64,000 nt of DNA from Selaginella tamariscina (GCA_003024785.1 PUQB01000067.1:397999-461998); one strand, 5' to 3'; numbered from the stretch's first letter, positions 34,613 to 45,721 are shown. Made by a program: numbers and translations. The notes: generated by a model not told the origin, from the sequence alone.

Positions 34613-36296
34613 GTTTTTACTATGACTCGATCCTTTACTTTGGACGTTGATTGTTGTTACCTACTGTACTATGTTGATGGATCCTAGATGTAGTAGGAAA
34701 CAGGCCCACTTAGTGCACTTGGTGATGGTCTGGCTGGGTGTCATTAGGTATTTGCAGGAAACTCTAAACGAAGCTAAAACTTACCTTTTTAAAAATCCAC
34801 CCCCAATTTTGACGTCCCAGATAGGTTGATTGGTTAATGTAGATGAGTTCGACGTTTTATTAGGGTTAGTAACACCCCTAGGGTTGCCCTAACCCACATC
34901 CTAAAAACCCCCACCCCCTTGGGTAGGGTTTTAGGGTTAGATTAGGCTAAGTTAAACACTCTCTCATTACTTAATAAGGGCTAACTAATTTCGTGCCAAC
35001 CCACTTACACATTTCAAAAAAGGGGGGGGGGGGGGGGGGCTCCGTCACATAAATAAGGTAGAGTATGTAGGAGTGAGAGTTCCTGGTTCATGACTGAGCT
35101 TGTTACTCTTCTCCCGGTGCAAGCTTTAGCTTGTGTCATCAAGGCACAACTCTCTGTTGTGCCGCCTAACTTCCAGATGATAGGGGTACGTTCCACCTTT
35201 GGGTAACTTATCCTTAACGTTGGCGAATCCATGCATGGGAGGTCTTCATGTTCCAAGAGGCAGAGGTTGAGGCTTGTCTCTAGCCTCCTCCTCCACATTA
35301 AGCTAAGAGCAACACTCACAGCTAAGCAGGGCACGTTCGTGCCCTTGTCCAACTGTGGTCATGGGTTCTTGATTGACATGGTTTTCTTACCGAGTCCTGA
35401 GGGATAATTGAGGGGTTCTAGAGTTGGCATTTAAGAGCCACATTTGTGGTACTTGGTGCAACTCTTGAATCTAAGGGCTATGGCATGATAGCCCACATCG
35501 TGGAAGGCAATGTCACATGAAGATGTGACACTAGACTAGACGCGATACAATGCCCAAGGCATGCCCTTTGGGGTTGTGTCATGAGTTTGTCGCCAAGGGG
35601 TTGGATACTCTAGCAAACATGTATGCTTGTGCTCGCACTAGGGTGCTAAGCCTTGGGCATCCGCTCAAGGGAGGTTAGGTCTCGTAACTAGGTGTGCTTT
35701 GGCACACTGGGAGTGTTCCCCTTGGAATCTAAGGGTTGAACAACTTAAGCGTGTTAGCATGAGCCCTTTCGTGAGGCACTCGCAAAGTCATGTATTTAGG
35801 GTTAACAAACCTAGCCTTAAGGAGTTTGCTTAGCAGAACACTCATGTCCACTTACGGTGCACACTCGTGTCCTCACTAAGTATTAACCCTAGGTCTAGGG
35901 TATCACTTGGCCACTCAAACCCTTAGGGGTTAGTCGTGGTTCAGGGTACCCCTTGTCACCCTAAAGGGGTTGTACTCCCAAATGAGGGTGATTCCTCAAG
36001 GGGTAAGTGATGATGCCTTGGCTTATGTGTGAGACATATCTCCTTTGTGGGGTTAGGGCATGAGCCTGTTTAGGTCTACTGGGACATGATCCTAAAGTTT
36101 ATTCGGGTTATCCTCTAGGGTTCAGGGGATGGTCATTTTAGGGGACTTAGGGTAGAACTCTAAGTCTTCTGCCTAATTGGGCCTCCGAGTTAAACTCTTA
36201 GGGTTATCTTGGAACACTTAGCATTGTTCATACAGGTAATGATGTCGAATGGCCACTTGGCAGTCACACGTGTTGGCCCTTCGGGTTAAAACTCTG
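34613..36296. mobile_element. 1.7-kb unclassified repeat, copy 1, inserted in the integrase
   Basis: The insert begins TTTTTACTATGACTCG and ends TTAAAACTCTG. A 42-bp segment of the integrase gene (34571-34612, starting ACAAATGTGGAGCC) is repeated with one mismatch at 36297-36338, so the insertion duplicated 42 bp of target. A second copy with the same ends is present inverted at 57832-59582. It has no credible ORF, contains a run of about 18 G after AAAAAA near 35018-35039, and many words of the type CCCTAGGGTT. The superfamily is unknown; no TG..CA long terminal repeat or clear terminal inverted repeat is seen. Confidence 0.6.
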
Positions 36297-36627
36297 ACAA
36301 ATGTGGAGCCAGTATTTAAATTAAACTCTTTCGGTACTATGCAAGGAGATGCAAGAGGTACAACAACGACATATAATGCTCGGCATTCGTTTATCCCTGA
36401 TTATGTTGTGGGTGATGAAGTACTAGTCTTATATCCGAAAATACATTTCAAAGAGTTGTCCTCTGGACTAATTTCCAAGCGGCTTGGTTCATATTCATTA
36501 TATTTTATTGTATGAAGATTGTGTATTCCCATATCATAATTGACGTTCGAATCTAGAGAAGGGAATAATGTAAGGATCTTACAAAATATACCTTGAATAT
36601 ATCATAATGCATATATTAGAACTATAT
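36297..36627 (+). pseudogene. End of the Gypsy integrase and start of its 3' LTR
   Basis: Resumes the split integrase and reads through DYVVGDEVLVLYPKIHF, typical of the post-integrase GDxVLV stretch, and SGLISKRLGSYSLYFI, then the LTR-like sequence TGTAAGGATCTTAC from about 36570 up to the MULE target site. Confidence 0.6.
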
Positions 36628-36831
36628 GGGGCACGGCGAAATTCGAGCGCAGGTCAACGAGCTTGACCTAGATTTCCGAATATTCTTGAATATTCCGTTG
36701 TTCCGTACGATTTCCGTCTAGATATCCTCGAATATTCTGTACGGAAATTTTTCGTACTGCCAAGTGTACACACAATTGGACCTTCCAAAATTTTCAAGAA
36801 TATTCTAGAATATTCTAGTGCGGCGGCCGCA
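36628..36831 (+). repeat. Left terminal inverted repeat of the MULE
   Basis: Starts GGGGCACGGCGAAATTCGAG and ends with GTGCGGCGGCCGCA at 36818-36831. It contains several GAATATTC words and TGTACGG. Confidence 0.75.
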
Positions 36832-36992
36832 TACAAAATATGGTAGTATATTTTTGTTGTATTTAAAGAAAATATATGTTAAATTACTTAAAAATATGCT
36901 AACATAAAATTACCATTAAAATTTATATTGAAAATTATAAGTTTGAAATAACAAATATAAAACCGAAGCTGTTTGAAAACAAACCAAACACA

Positions 36993-39900
36993 CTAAATAG
37001 ATGGTGGAGGATGGAGGTTCCTTGGTAGCATCAATAAAGAACTTAGTTCACGGGGTGCAAGTGTACGACGTTGCAAATGCTTGACAACTCGAGGATCAGC
37101 TCCCAGTACACGCTTGTAAACAAAATACATATGTTTGCAAGGCACCCACTGACGACCATTGCAGAACTCCGAGCATGAACAAGATGGTGCGCTACAAATG
37201 ACAACCCAAGCAGATGTATGGTCGTTGTCACATACTCTGAAGCGAATGCATGTTGGAGGATCAACCACGTCAACTTCTGCGACATATGCTCCCAACGTCA
37301 AACATGCTTCAAAACTTACCTGTTGTTTCTTAGACATCCCTAAAGGTGTTCTTGTTGCACGACCACTTGCAGGAACAGGAGGTCCACGAAATTGTGCAGG
37401 GGTGTTGAAAATCCAGTGACTCCAACAGGAACTGAAGGAACATGAGGTGTTGAAAAACCTGGCACTCCTGCATGAGCTGAAGGAAGCCCAGCTAGCATAA
37501 AACCTGATCTTGCCAGATCATTGATCTCCATTGCTATCAGCTTCGTGCCCACTTGAACTTTCCAAACCGAGGTAGAAGCTGGCGGAGAAACAATAGTTGG
37601 TCTTGGATGTCTGTTGCAAAGCATGTTTGTTGGACAAAAATACATCATTTGTGAGCGAAAGCATTCTTCACCAGTTTCTTTGTCATTGTATCTGATCCTT
37701 CCAAAAAAACAAGGAGCAGCCACTCGATTACCACTAGGACTGATCTTTTTGTCACAAGCACTCCACTGACCTCCTGAAGAGGGAAAGCCTGCCAGACATT
37801 TCACAGAACTTCTTTCACCACATCTTCTAATCGCCCATTGTCCAGGTGTAACATCTTGTTCTTCAACCAGAACATATTCTTCATGTTCTTCTGCAAGTTG
37901 AAAATCCAATCGTCGCTTCCGTCTACACTGTGTTGGAATAACCTGTTCACTATAGAAGATGTCCGGTCGGTGGGATCGTTCAGCCTCTGACCCCATATTT
38001 CTTTGCACAGTGCGATGTTCAACATTCGTGGCAGCCACAAAAGCAGTATCCTGCATGCTTGATGGAGCAACATCTTCAACTAAGTCGATGATAACCTTTG
38101 CTGTAGGTGTTGTTGAGTTAGCATTTGACATTCTTCTCTCGAACCTTGCTGAGAGCTCCTCTGAAGTCGGCCCGGAACCACTATACCTTCCATCTCTAAA
38201 AGCCTTCACAAGAGCACATTGTCGCACTGATTCAGTCAGGTCGTGGATTGTAGCTTGGTACAATGAAATGTATTTTGAATCTCTAGCCCTCCTCCATCTT
38301 CCGTGAACAGACTCCGACTGGTTTGTCATGGGCACAACCCTTGCAGCATTCTCCGGCATGCTTTCAAGAACAACATTTGAAATATGATTCTTCTGTCTTT
38401 CCCACCATGAAAACCACGTCTGCATAACTCCAACATCCTTCACATTTTCATTCCAAAAGCGGAAAAGATTATTTTCAATTTCTTCACGATCAGTTGTTGA
38501 TGTGGCTGTTGGCCATGATCTCAAAAGTTGAAGATGTTGTTGTTGATGTTCAAGAGGGACCCACTTCCTTGTCACACGTTGTATGGCTTGTTCATAGTGA
38601 AAGATACAGCTCCGTTCACGTCCAGGAATTTCTTGGCCATTAAAGAACACATTCCTAATTGCTTGCCAGATCGCTCCTGCTTCATCGGACATAAACCCAG
38701 CGAACTGCACATTGTAGATTCCCTTCTCGGAACAGACATCCAACATAGCACGAAAAAACTTCTCCACAGCTCCAGCCGTTTGTCTCTTCATGTCACCATA
38801 AGCAATGGTGGATAATCGGCGCACACTATAAAATAATCAAAGAGTTAAGCAAACAACAAAAAGATAACATCTTACTTTGGGTCGTAAACATGCAATGCCA
38901 GAGTGATCCACTTATCAACAACACGGTGTGTGTGATCAAGTAGAACCCAACTCTTCTGCAAAGGGCCAAGAGGAGGTTGGCACATCCTTACATAATCGAT
39001 TCCAGAACCTGGCCCTGAAACCGTCATCTTAAAAACTAATGCCTGGTCGTCTGAACCACGGAAATTCATCCCAGGATAGTGAATCACGTGGATGAATGGG
39101 ATAGACAACCTTCGTTTCAGCTCCAATAATCCATCAATATTCTCTGGCATTTCAGCAGCAGTTCTCTTTGCGGACGCTACCCATTGACGAACTCTGCATC
39201 AAAGGTATTATCAAAGAATGCTCAGCACAAAGTAAAACTCTAATTGTACCTTCGATTGTTTGATAATGGTTGCAAATGATCCATGAGCTTATCCCAACTT
39301 CCAGGCTCAGAATTATCTAATAGGAAACCAAAGATAGCATCTTTACATGCTGCCATTTCGATGACTCTTGGACTAGCTCTGGGAGTTCTTTCTGTTGCAT
39401 TCTGGACCGCCATATGCATTTCTTCTTTGTTCGATGCAGAAACACCATCACCCACTGGATGTGAATGTTTTCCCTGGTGGATAAACAATCTAGTCTTGGT
39501 TATGTCGTCTGGGAAAACGCAAAACGCCACAGCATGACAAACTTCAAGGCACAATGGATTTTCTTTACAGAAAAAACATGTCAATCCTTTTGCCAGTTTG
39601 TCGATTGAAGGTGGGGAAACAATACATCCTTTCCATTTAGTGCAGTTCGGAAATCCTGCCTTAGAAGCAGGGCAGTCCGGGTTGATACAGCAAAGGCTCC
39701 CAACACATTTGCTCCTGGACACCCTCGCTTGAAAATTCCAGTTGCTGGTCGTTCCTGCTGTCCAGGTATGTCCATCCTCTTTCCGATTCATTCCTTTGTA
39801 TTTGTATTCGGAAGGAGGGAGCTCAAAAATGACATCCCCATCATACGCAATAGGCAATTCATTTGTATGAATGATCGTGGAACCCTCGATAAGAATTCTT

Positions 39901-40228
39901 CCCTTTTTGCAGGTATTAGAAGTGAAAAGGTCTTCAACGTTGAGTATTCAGAGTCAGAAGCAACGACAAGCTTAAACAATGGTCCTTCATCCGGTAACAA
40001 AACATATCCTGGATTATCCTTCCCTCCAGCATCTTGGTCCTCGTTTATTTCGATCTCTAAAGCAGATTGCCCATGAAGAAGTTTAAAAAGACGAACACTT
40101 TGCCAATCAAAAATGCCAAAGAACGTTCTAATCTGATTAGTAAGAATGATTCCAACACCATCTATCACAGGAACATCGTGATCCAAATTGCCGTAAACAA
40201 TCCTGGCCATTTTGCAAGCAGTTACCAC
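36993..40228 (-). CDS. MURA-like MULE transposase with SWIM zinc finger
   Basis: Read from 40228 (or from the nearby ATG at 40210, MARIVYGNLD) to 36993. The N-terminal part ends near 39915 at a one-base frame break in an A5 run; one more A would restore KKGRILIEG and the next segment. That segment has a Cys-rich GCM/WRKY-like zinc region (SKCVGSLCCINPDC, later HQGKHSHP). Next comes the catalytic core: SWVLLDHTHRVVDKW, the segment QFAGFMSDEAGAIWQAI, and CIFHYEQAIQRVTRKW. A C-terminal SWIM finger of CxC..CxH form (CSCSEFCNGRQWVPCKH) is at about 37120-37180. Short introns separate the segments. Known role of the family: cut-and-paste transposition in the nucleus with 9-bp duplications. Confidence 0.82.
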
Positions 40229-40849
40229 AAACGTGACAGAAAAACAACAGCATTACTTAATCATCTTTTGGTAAATATCGGATATTACCATTTCAAAAAA
40301 AAATTCAAAAATTGACTCAACGTGGGCGAATATTTAATTCAAGGAAACGTATAGATCTTAGATGCTAATATAGTATAGCACTTCACGTAGAGATAGAGCA
40401 ATCTTTATTGTCTTTTAAATAAATGTGTGTCTAATCTACATTCATCTGACATATTTATTTATGACTTGTTTATATTCTGTTAATTTATTTATTATAATTA
40501 TATAGTTATTTGATCCAGTATTTTATCAAATGTAGATGTTGATTAATACTTGCTCCGCTACCAATTGTCAATTATAAATACATATTTTTACACGAATATT
40601 TATTTAATTATATAATAATATGTTTTTTTAACATACAAATTTTTACTTAAATATGTGTTTGTATTTGTATCCTTTTATATAGTATGTTATTTATCGTAAG
40701 TATTATATATACTGTTGTATGGTTTAATTAAACACAGTTTTATAGTTAAGGGTCAAAGGGTTAAGTGTTAGATTTTAGGGTAAAGGTTCAGGACTACCCA
40801 TTCTTCTTCTCCATTCTCCATTGTTGAGAGAGGGCACTTTTGTTCTTTT

Positions 40850-40901
40850 TTTTGCGGCGACAAGAGGCTAGTGTGAGCGTCACGGCGACATGGCTACAGG
40901 T
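40850..40901 (+). other. Candidate 5' leader exon of the ParB-methyltransferase gene
   Basis: TTTTGCGGCGACAAGAGGC and onward to ATGGCTACAG, followed by the donor GTAAAATC at 40902. Joined to the acceptor TTGCAG at 41679, the upstream ATG gives only a four-codon frame (M-A-T-E-stop), so it would act as a tiny upstream ORF before the main ATG at 41681. Confidence 0.45.
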
Positions 40902-41032
40902 AAAATCTTATATATGTGTATAGTAATTTCTGTGAATGTATGTGCAAATTCAGTAGGATTTCTTTGTATTCACAAACGCACGCGCGTGTGCACACACACA
41001 CACCTCCGACGCATGAGTTATTGCCGATTTCG

Positions 41033-41150
41033 GCAAACACACACACACACACACACATTTCCTGCCAATTCGGGCAGGAAATCTGCCGCCTGGATGGTGC
41101 GGCGGCCGCACCATCTGGCGGCAGGATTCCTGCCCAATTCGGGCAGGAAA

Positions 41151-41190
<40 letters not shown>
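41033..41190. repeat. Large CpG-rich inverted repeat inside the putative leader intron of the methyltransferase gene
   Basis: A (CA)n tract, then TTCCTGCCAATTCGGGCAGG, then a 23-bp palindrome GATGGTGCGGC-G-GCCGCACCATC (about 41094-41116) flanked by CTGCCGCC and GGCGGCAG, then a second TTCCTGCCCAATTCGGGCAG, then a (TG)n tract. The whole block of about 155 bp is close to one inverted repeat and could form a cruciform. Its core GTGCGGCGGCCGCA (41097-41110) is identical to 36818-36831 in the left terminal repeat. Confidence 0.9.
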
Positions 41191-41194
<4 letters not shown>

Positions 41195-41680
41195 TGCGCA
41201 CACACATAAATAACATTTTACACACGTATGATTATACAACATTAGACTTGTATACATGTGTGTGTGTATATATAAATATATATATTTAAATACATACTTA
41301 AAAAGACTTATATATATATATATATATTATTATGTATGTATGTATGTATAAGTATATGAATTTAAGACTTGTATATATGAGATGATGCTTTTTCGTCTGT
41401 ATATACATGTGAAGAGATATGAATATACCCATATTCTCTCACACAGACACATCACAAAACACAAACAACATTGCACACACACACACATAATCAACATTAC
41501 ACACATACACAAGGAACATTATATAGTGAGCACACACACAAACAACATTACACGTATAAATATGTGTGTGTGTGTGCGTGTGTGTCTATATATATTGATA
41601 GGTATACATATATAGTAAATGTGTGTCCATAAATTAAAACAACTCACACACACACACTTATCAGTTGTTGTAATTGCAGA

Positions 41681-44600
41681 ATGAGACAAAGGCAGAGTAA
41701 GAGACTACGAGATAAATACAAGACTTTGACACTTCAAGAACATATCGTCCAAGAAGCTCTTGCAGATATGGCTCCAAAACCTCGTGGCAAGAAAGGAGGC
41801 CGAGGCGCCAAGCAACAACTGCAACACAAAGAGATGATGCCGACGAACAATGAACCTGTGGATAGTTCGCAAGTCATTGATGAACATACTGTGGTGAGTG
41901 AATGGATGCCTAGAAATAGGGAGATTGCAGGAAGCTCTGCAGAACACGGTAATGCAGAGGAAGTACCGGATATTGATCTTGGTAGTAAAATGTTCAATAA
42001 GAAGAGGAAACTGGATGCTCCTGAGGATGTTGCCGAATCATATGCAATTCCGGAGCGGCTGACACTTGAGGCTCCATCCAAGCTTCTTCGGGATCTTGTT
42101 ATTCGGTATGACACAGATATTGACACATCGCTACAAGGACGAGACCACTACGTTCCAGTTGAGCTTGGTGAGCCTCCGCGTATCCCGGTTCACAGGTTGC
42201 TCCCACACCAACGTTTGAGGAATGTCACTAAGGACGGCGTGAAAGACCTTGTTGGATGGATTAGAGCTGAAGGATTTTACCAGGAGACGTCAGTGTTCAC
42301 CTTATCTTTCGGACCACAGCTGAGTGCAGACGAACGCCGAAGTTGGAATGAGTCAGAAGCACAGGTCGATAGAGAGTTTGAAGCGGATTTGCATAAGCCA
42401 GCATTTTCTGCATGGTATCGATTTCTGAAAGATGCAAAGTTTCTGGTGTGGGATGGGAATCATCGTCGGGTTGCTTTGAACACTTTGCTTGCTGAAGAGC
42501 CAGGTTTGAAATGGACTTTGCGTGTACGTGCAACACTCATAGCATCCACAGTGCAAGAGGAGAAGAGACTAATCGCTGCTTGCAATCGGTTGAATGAGTA
42601 AGTGACTTGTTTGTTTCATTATTTAAATACTAAATAAATGTTGTTTTGTTTTGCAGAGCAACTGCTCGTGTGGTTCCTACAACAATCATTCACACCTTGC
42701 AGTTCTTACGGAATTGTTGTGTGAAGTCTGCAGATCTTTCTACCGATCATGTTCTTCGCGGGATGCCGGAGGAAGATAGAAAAGCTGTGGAAGTGTGGAG
42801 ATCGAACAGAAAAGAAGACGTTTGGTACGAGTATCCAAAGACGACATTGGTGAAGATTTTTTGGGAGGTAATCTTTTCTTCTTCTTTTGACTGTTTTTTG
42901 ATTTTCGGTTTCTTTTGCAGAATCAACTGAAGCGACAAATCGCTACAAAACTTGCGAACAGAAAACCAAACCAGACAGAATCTCAGATCCTCTCCAGCGT
43001 TTACAAGACATTCACAGTTCGGATGAACAAATTCCTCACCATTGCTGATCCGGCGGTCGGTGAAGATTGGTTCAAGGCGATCACAGATATCACTATCAAA
43101 CCATCAACGAAGCAAATAACTCTGGAGAAGCTTCAAATGCTCGCGAAGTCCCAGCTTCCTTCCAACGTCAAGGTTGATATCCTTGGAAAGCTTGTGCACA
43201 TTCAAGAACGTGGCGTTCTTGAGAAGCTGGTGAACATGACGGAGAAAGACAAGAAGGAAGGTGTCACCGGCTGGCCTGACAAGGACTTCATCAAGTTTTT
43301 GCACATCTTTACTTACTGGTTCCAGGTAATTTAATATTTATATTTTTCATTTTTATTCGTTTTATCGTGCCAGGTCGCGGAGGCAGCTAAAGAGCTTTTG
43401 GTCGAGCATGTAGAGGAGTTCATGACATGGTATATGAAGATGCACAATGAAATTAAGTTGGATATGTACCAGAACATGCTCGAGAACAAGGAGTTCGGTG
43501 CGACAATTCCACCTCCTCGACTATTTGAGCTGGAAAAATCTGCAAAAAGAATGGCATTCAGGCAAGTTTTTTTTTTGTTTCTTTACAGATTTTTATCTAT
43601 TTTTACAGGTTTTTAAAATGGAAGAACGATGCACTCCCTGAAGATTTCAAAGAGTGGATGGATGTTACCAAGGATTCTAGCATGTGGAGCCGGTTGTTAC
43701 GTGATATCAGTGATTACGAAGTGGAACACTGTCCTTTCTGGCTGGATTTCCTTCCTGGTGACTGTCCCGAATGGGAGATGGCCAGCTATAAGATACACAA
43801 GGATGATCGGCGAGAGCTATTATGGAAGAACGACAATGCTGCAAGGAAGCTCCATGTGAAGATGGATATCAGGTATGCTAGATCGGCGAGCAAGGTCAGC
43901 AAGGGACAAGCTTCTTCTTCAGCCCCATCCTTCATCTCGGCTGGATTGGAAGAAGATGATATGTTGAGGATGGTGATGCCTGAGAAGGGAAATGGAAGCT
44001 GGGAAATCATTCATGCAGATTCAGAGAACCTTGCAGTCCAGTACTTCAAAGCCGGAAGGCCTTTTCCGTCAGGATTGAAGGAGCTTGAGGATTGGATCGT
44101 GAGTCACAAGTCAAGTTGGACTATTCATGTGTTTGGTGCGAAGCCTCCACCAAAATGCATCCAGGGAGCTGTTGATCTCGTTGTCATCGACCCGCCTACC
44201 GGATGCGTTGCTGAGGCAGGCGGGATGGTGGATCAATACACGAAGTTCTCGGATGCTTTGCTGAAGAACTTGGTGAACCTTGCTTTCGGGATATTAGACA
44301 GAGCTGGCCATGTGGTAGTGTTTGTGCTACCGGATGATGTTCTAGCTTTGAAGAACACTGCAGAAACTTGCAAGCTAAAGTTTCTGCAGATGAGTTATGT
44401 GCACACGACAAAGTCATGGGGATACCGTTTCTCTAGAAAGGTAATTCTTCTTTTTGAGAATGTCATTTTTTAATGTTTATTTTTTCAGGAAAGCATCATT
44501 GCCATGTGTATTTTTGGTTCCCCCTACTCTAAGGTTGCCAAGAACAAGGAGATCTTGGACACTCGCTACACTCTTCTTTTTGATGAGCCAGAAGATTTCC

Positions 44601-45313
44601 AGCTCCCATGGTATAATGTTGTTTGTTATTTCTCATGTTCTAATATTGTAACTTTCAGGATTTCAATTGGCCCGAAATCTCCCAAGTTGTTTGCGATGCT
44701 AGTGGAGAAGCTCACAAAGCCTGGTGGAACTGTTGTGGATCTAACAGTGGGAACCGGTGCTAGTATTCTTGCAGCTTTTCACACAGGGAGACATGGTTAT
44801 GGAATCGACATCAACAAGGATCTGGTTTTAGCAGCCAGAGATGTCTTCAGGAAGGTCATTCCAAGTGTTACAGCAGCTGAAGGTGGTGGGGATGATCAAG
44901 TTGTTTCCATGATTACTCCTTTTGATGAGTGGAAGAGGGCCATGGAAACAGAAGCACAGGATTTGCCTTTGGCTAGCGACAACGATGGAGACCAGGATCC
45001 GCCTTCTCGAAACGACAAGGATGTTGTTACGGAGAAGTCCGTGGAGCACAACGACGAGTCATCAGATGAGTCAGCAGAAGAGAGATCATACGAGTCATCA
45101 GATGATGAGTGAGATTTGTTTTATCATTTCTTTGGTTTTAAACTTTAATATGTTTTCAGTATTGTTCTACCAGACTACGCTAATCAGATGGCAAAGAAAA
45201 TGGTTGAAGAGTTCGAAGTTTACGACAGACAGATTTTGGAGAAACGTTCACGACACCGTAACAATGCATTCATTAACGACGAGGCACTGGCTGGTGGAAA
45301 CGAGTCTTCATGA
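41681..45313 (+). CDS. ParB-domain/beta-class DNA methyltransferase fusion protein of the MULE
   Basis: Eight short introns give one open frame of 1092 codons. Exons: 41681-42597, 42657-42867, 42921-43325, 43374-43561, 43609-44440, 44489-44610, 44659-45108, 45160-45313; all splice phases agree. Residues about 160-290 form a ParB/Srx-like domain: PRIPVHRLLPHQRLRN and WDGNHRRVALNTLL (Asp at 258). A helical middle region follows. The methyltransferase fold has motif IV as VVIDPPTG (Asp 768) before motif I, VVDLTVGTGASILAAFHTG (Asp 919), then GIDINKD. That order (IV before I) is the beta class, as in CcrM and phage ParB-methylases. The aromatic residue of DPP(Y/F/W) is Thr, so activity is uncertain. 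An acidic Ser-rich segment follows motif I before the C terminus. One intron (43562-43608) is GC-AG. Probably acquired from a prokaryote or virus by an ancestor of the element. Confidence 0.85.
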
Positions 45314-45500
45314 TTGAGTTATGTTTTTATTGTAATTTTTATTTAGTTTGATGCGGTATTTATATAAAAATATAATTATAGTTATAAATATAAATATTAA
45401 AAAAATAAAAACATAAATATAAATATAAATATATAAATATATATGTCAGATTAACCCCCAAATTTGTGAAACTTTGACACATTACCGTGCCGCCATGATT

Positions 45501-45621
45501 GCCCGCCCGCCGCACCAGAATATTCTTTATATGAAAACGAATATTCTGTACGGAATGGAATATTCCGGTATGACGGAAATCCGTACGCTCGGCAAACTGC
45601 GCTCGAGGAAATGTCAAACCC
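45501..45621 (-). repeat. Right terminal inverted repeat of the MULE
   Basis: Read inward from 45621: GGGTTTGACATTTCCTCGAG, CGCAG, CCGTCATACCGGAATATTCC, and GGTGCGGCGGGCGG near 45501-45515. Shares spacing and words with 36628-36831 but is shorter. Confidence 0.7.
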
Positions 45622-45721
45622 GAACTATATATGGATGACACATAGGACAAAAGAATTAAATCACTTAACCTCTTTGAAGGGTTTGATAACTTTGTATGTA
45701 TCCTTAAAGTTGAGTACATGT

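Larger units (their letters stand above)
36628..45621. mobile_element. Mutator-like element (MULE) carrying transposase and ParB-methyltransferase
   Basis: An 8,994-bp insertion in the 3' LTR of the Gypsy element, flanked by the perfect 9-bp target duplication GAACTATAT (36619-36627 and 45622-45630), the hallmark of Mutator elements. The ends are long degenerate inverted repeats of about 120-200 bp: both start GGG, share CGAGCGCAG about 15-16 bp in, repeated GAATATTC and CCGTAC words, and an inner GTGCGGCGG. Within it a MURA-like transposase with SWIM zinc finger (minus) is divergent from an intact ParB-methyltransferase gene (plus). The perfect target duplication and the intact second gene suggest a fairly recent insertion. 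Confidence 0.92.
30075..45720 (+). mobile_element. Dead Ty3/Gypsy LTR retrotransposon with two nested insertions
   Basis: A shared terminal sequence (GAACTA..ATATGGATG, then CACATAGGACAAAAGAATTA) occurs at about 30088-30122 and again at 45622-45657, marking parts of the two LTRs. Between them, in plus-strand order, are gag, reverse transcriptase, RNase H and integrase remnants, all with stops and frameshifts. The integrase is split by a 1.7-kb repeat (34613-36296) and the 3' LTR is split by the MULE (36628-45621). Order pol-RNase H-integrase identifies Ty3/Gypsy. The element cannot be active. Confidence 0.75.

Noticed and set aside
35014-35352. Minus-strand open frame inside the 1.7-kb repeat
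   Set aside because: It ends in poly-Pro translated from the G run and has no family match; copy 2 does not preserve the frame.
34613-36296. Solo LTR
   Set aside because: The ends lack TG at the start in copy 2, and the flanking duplication is 42 bp rather than 4-6 bp.
40890-41260. Overlapping open frames on both strands around the MULE intron palindrome
   Set aside because: They arise from the CA/TG tracts and the inverted repeat and lie inside a well-supported intron.
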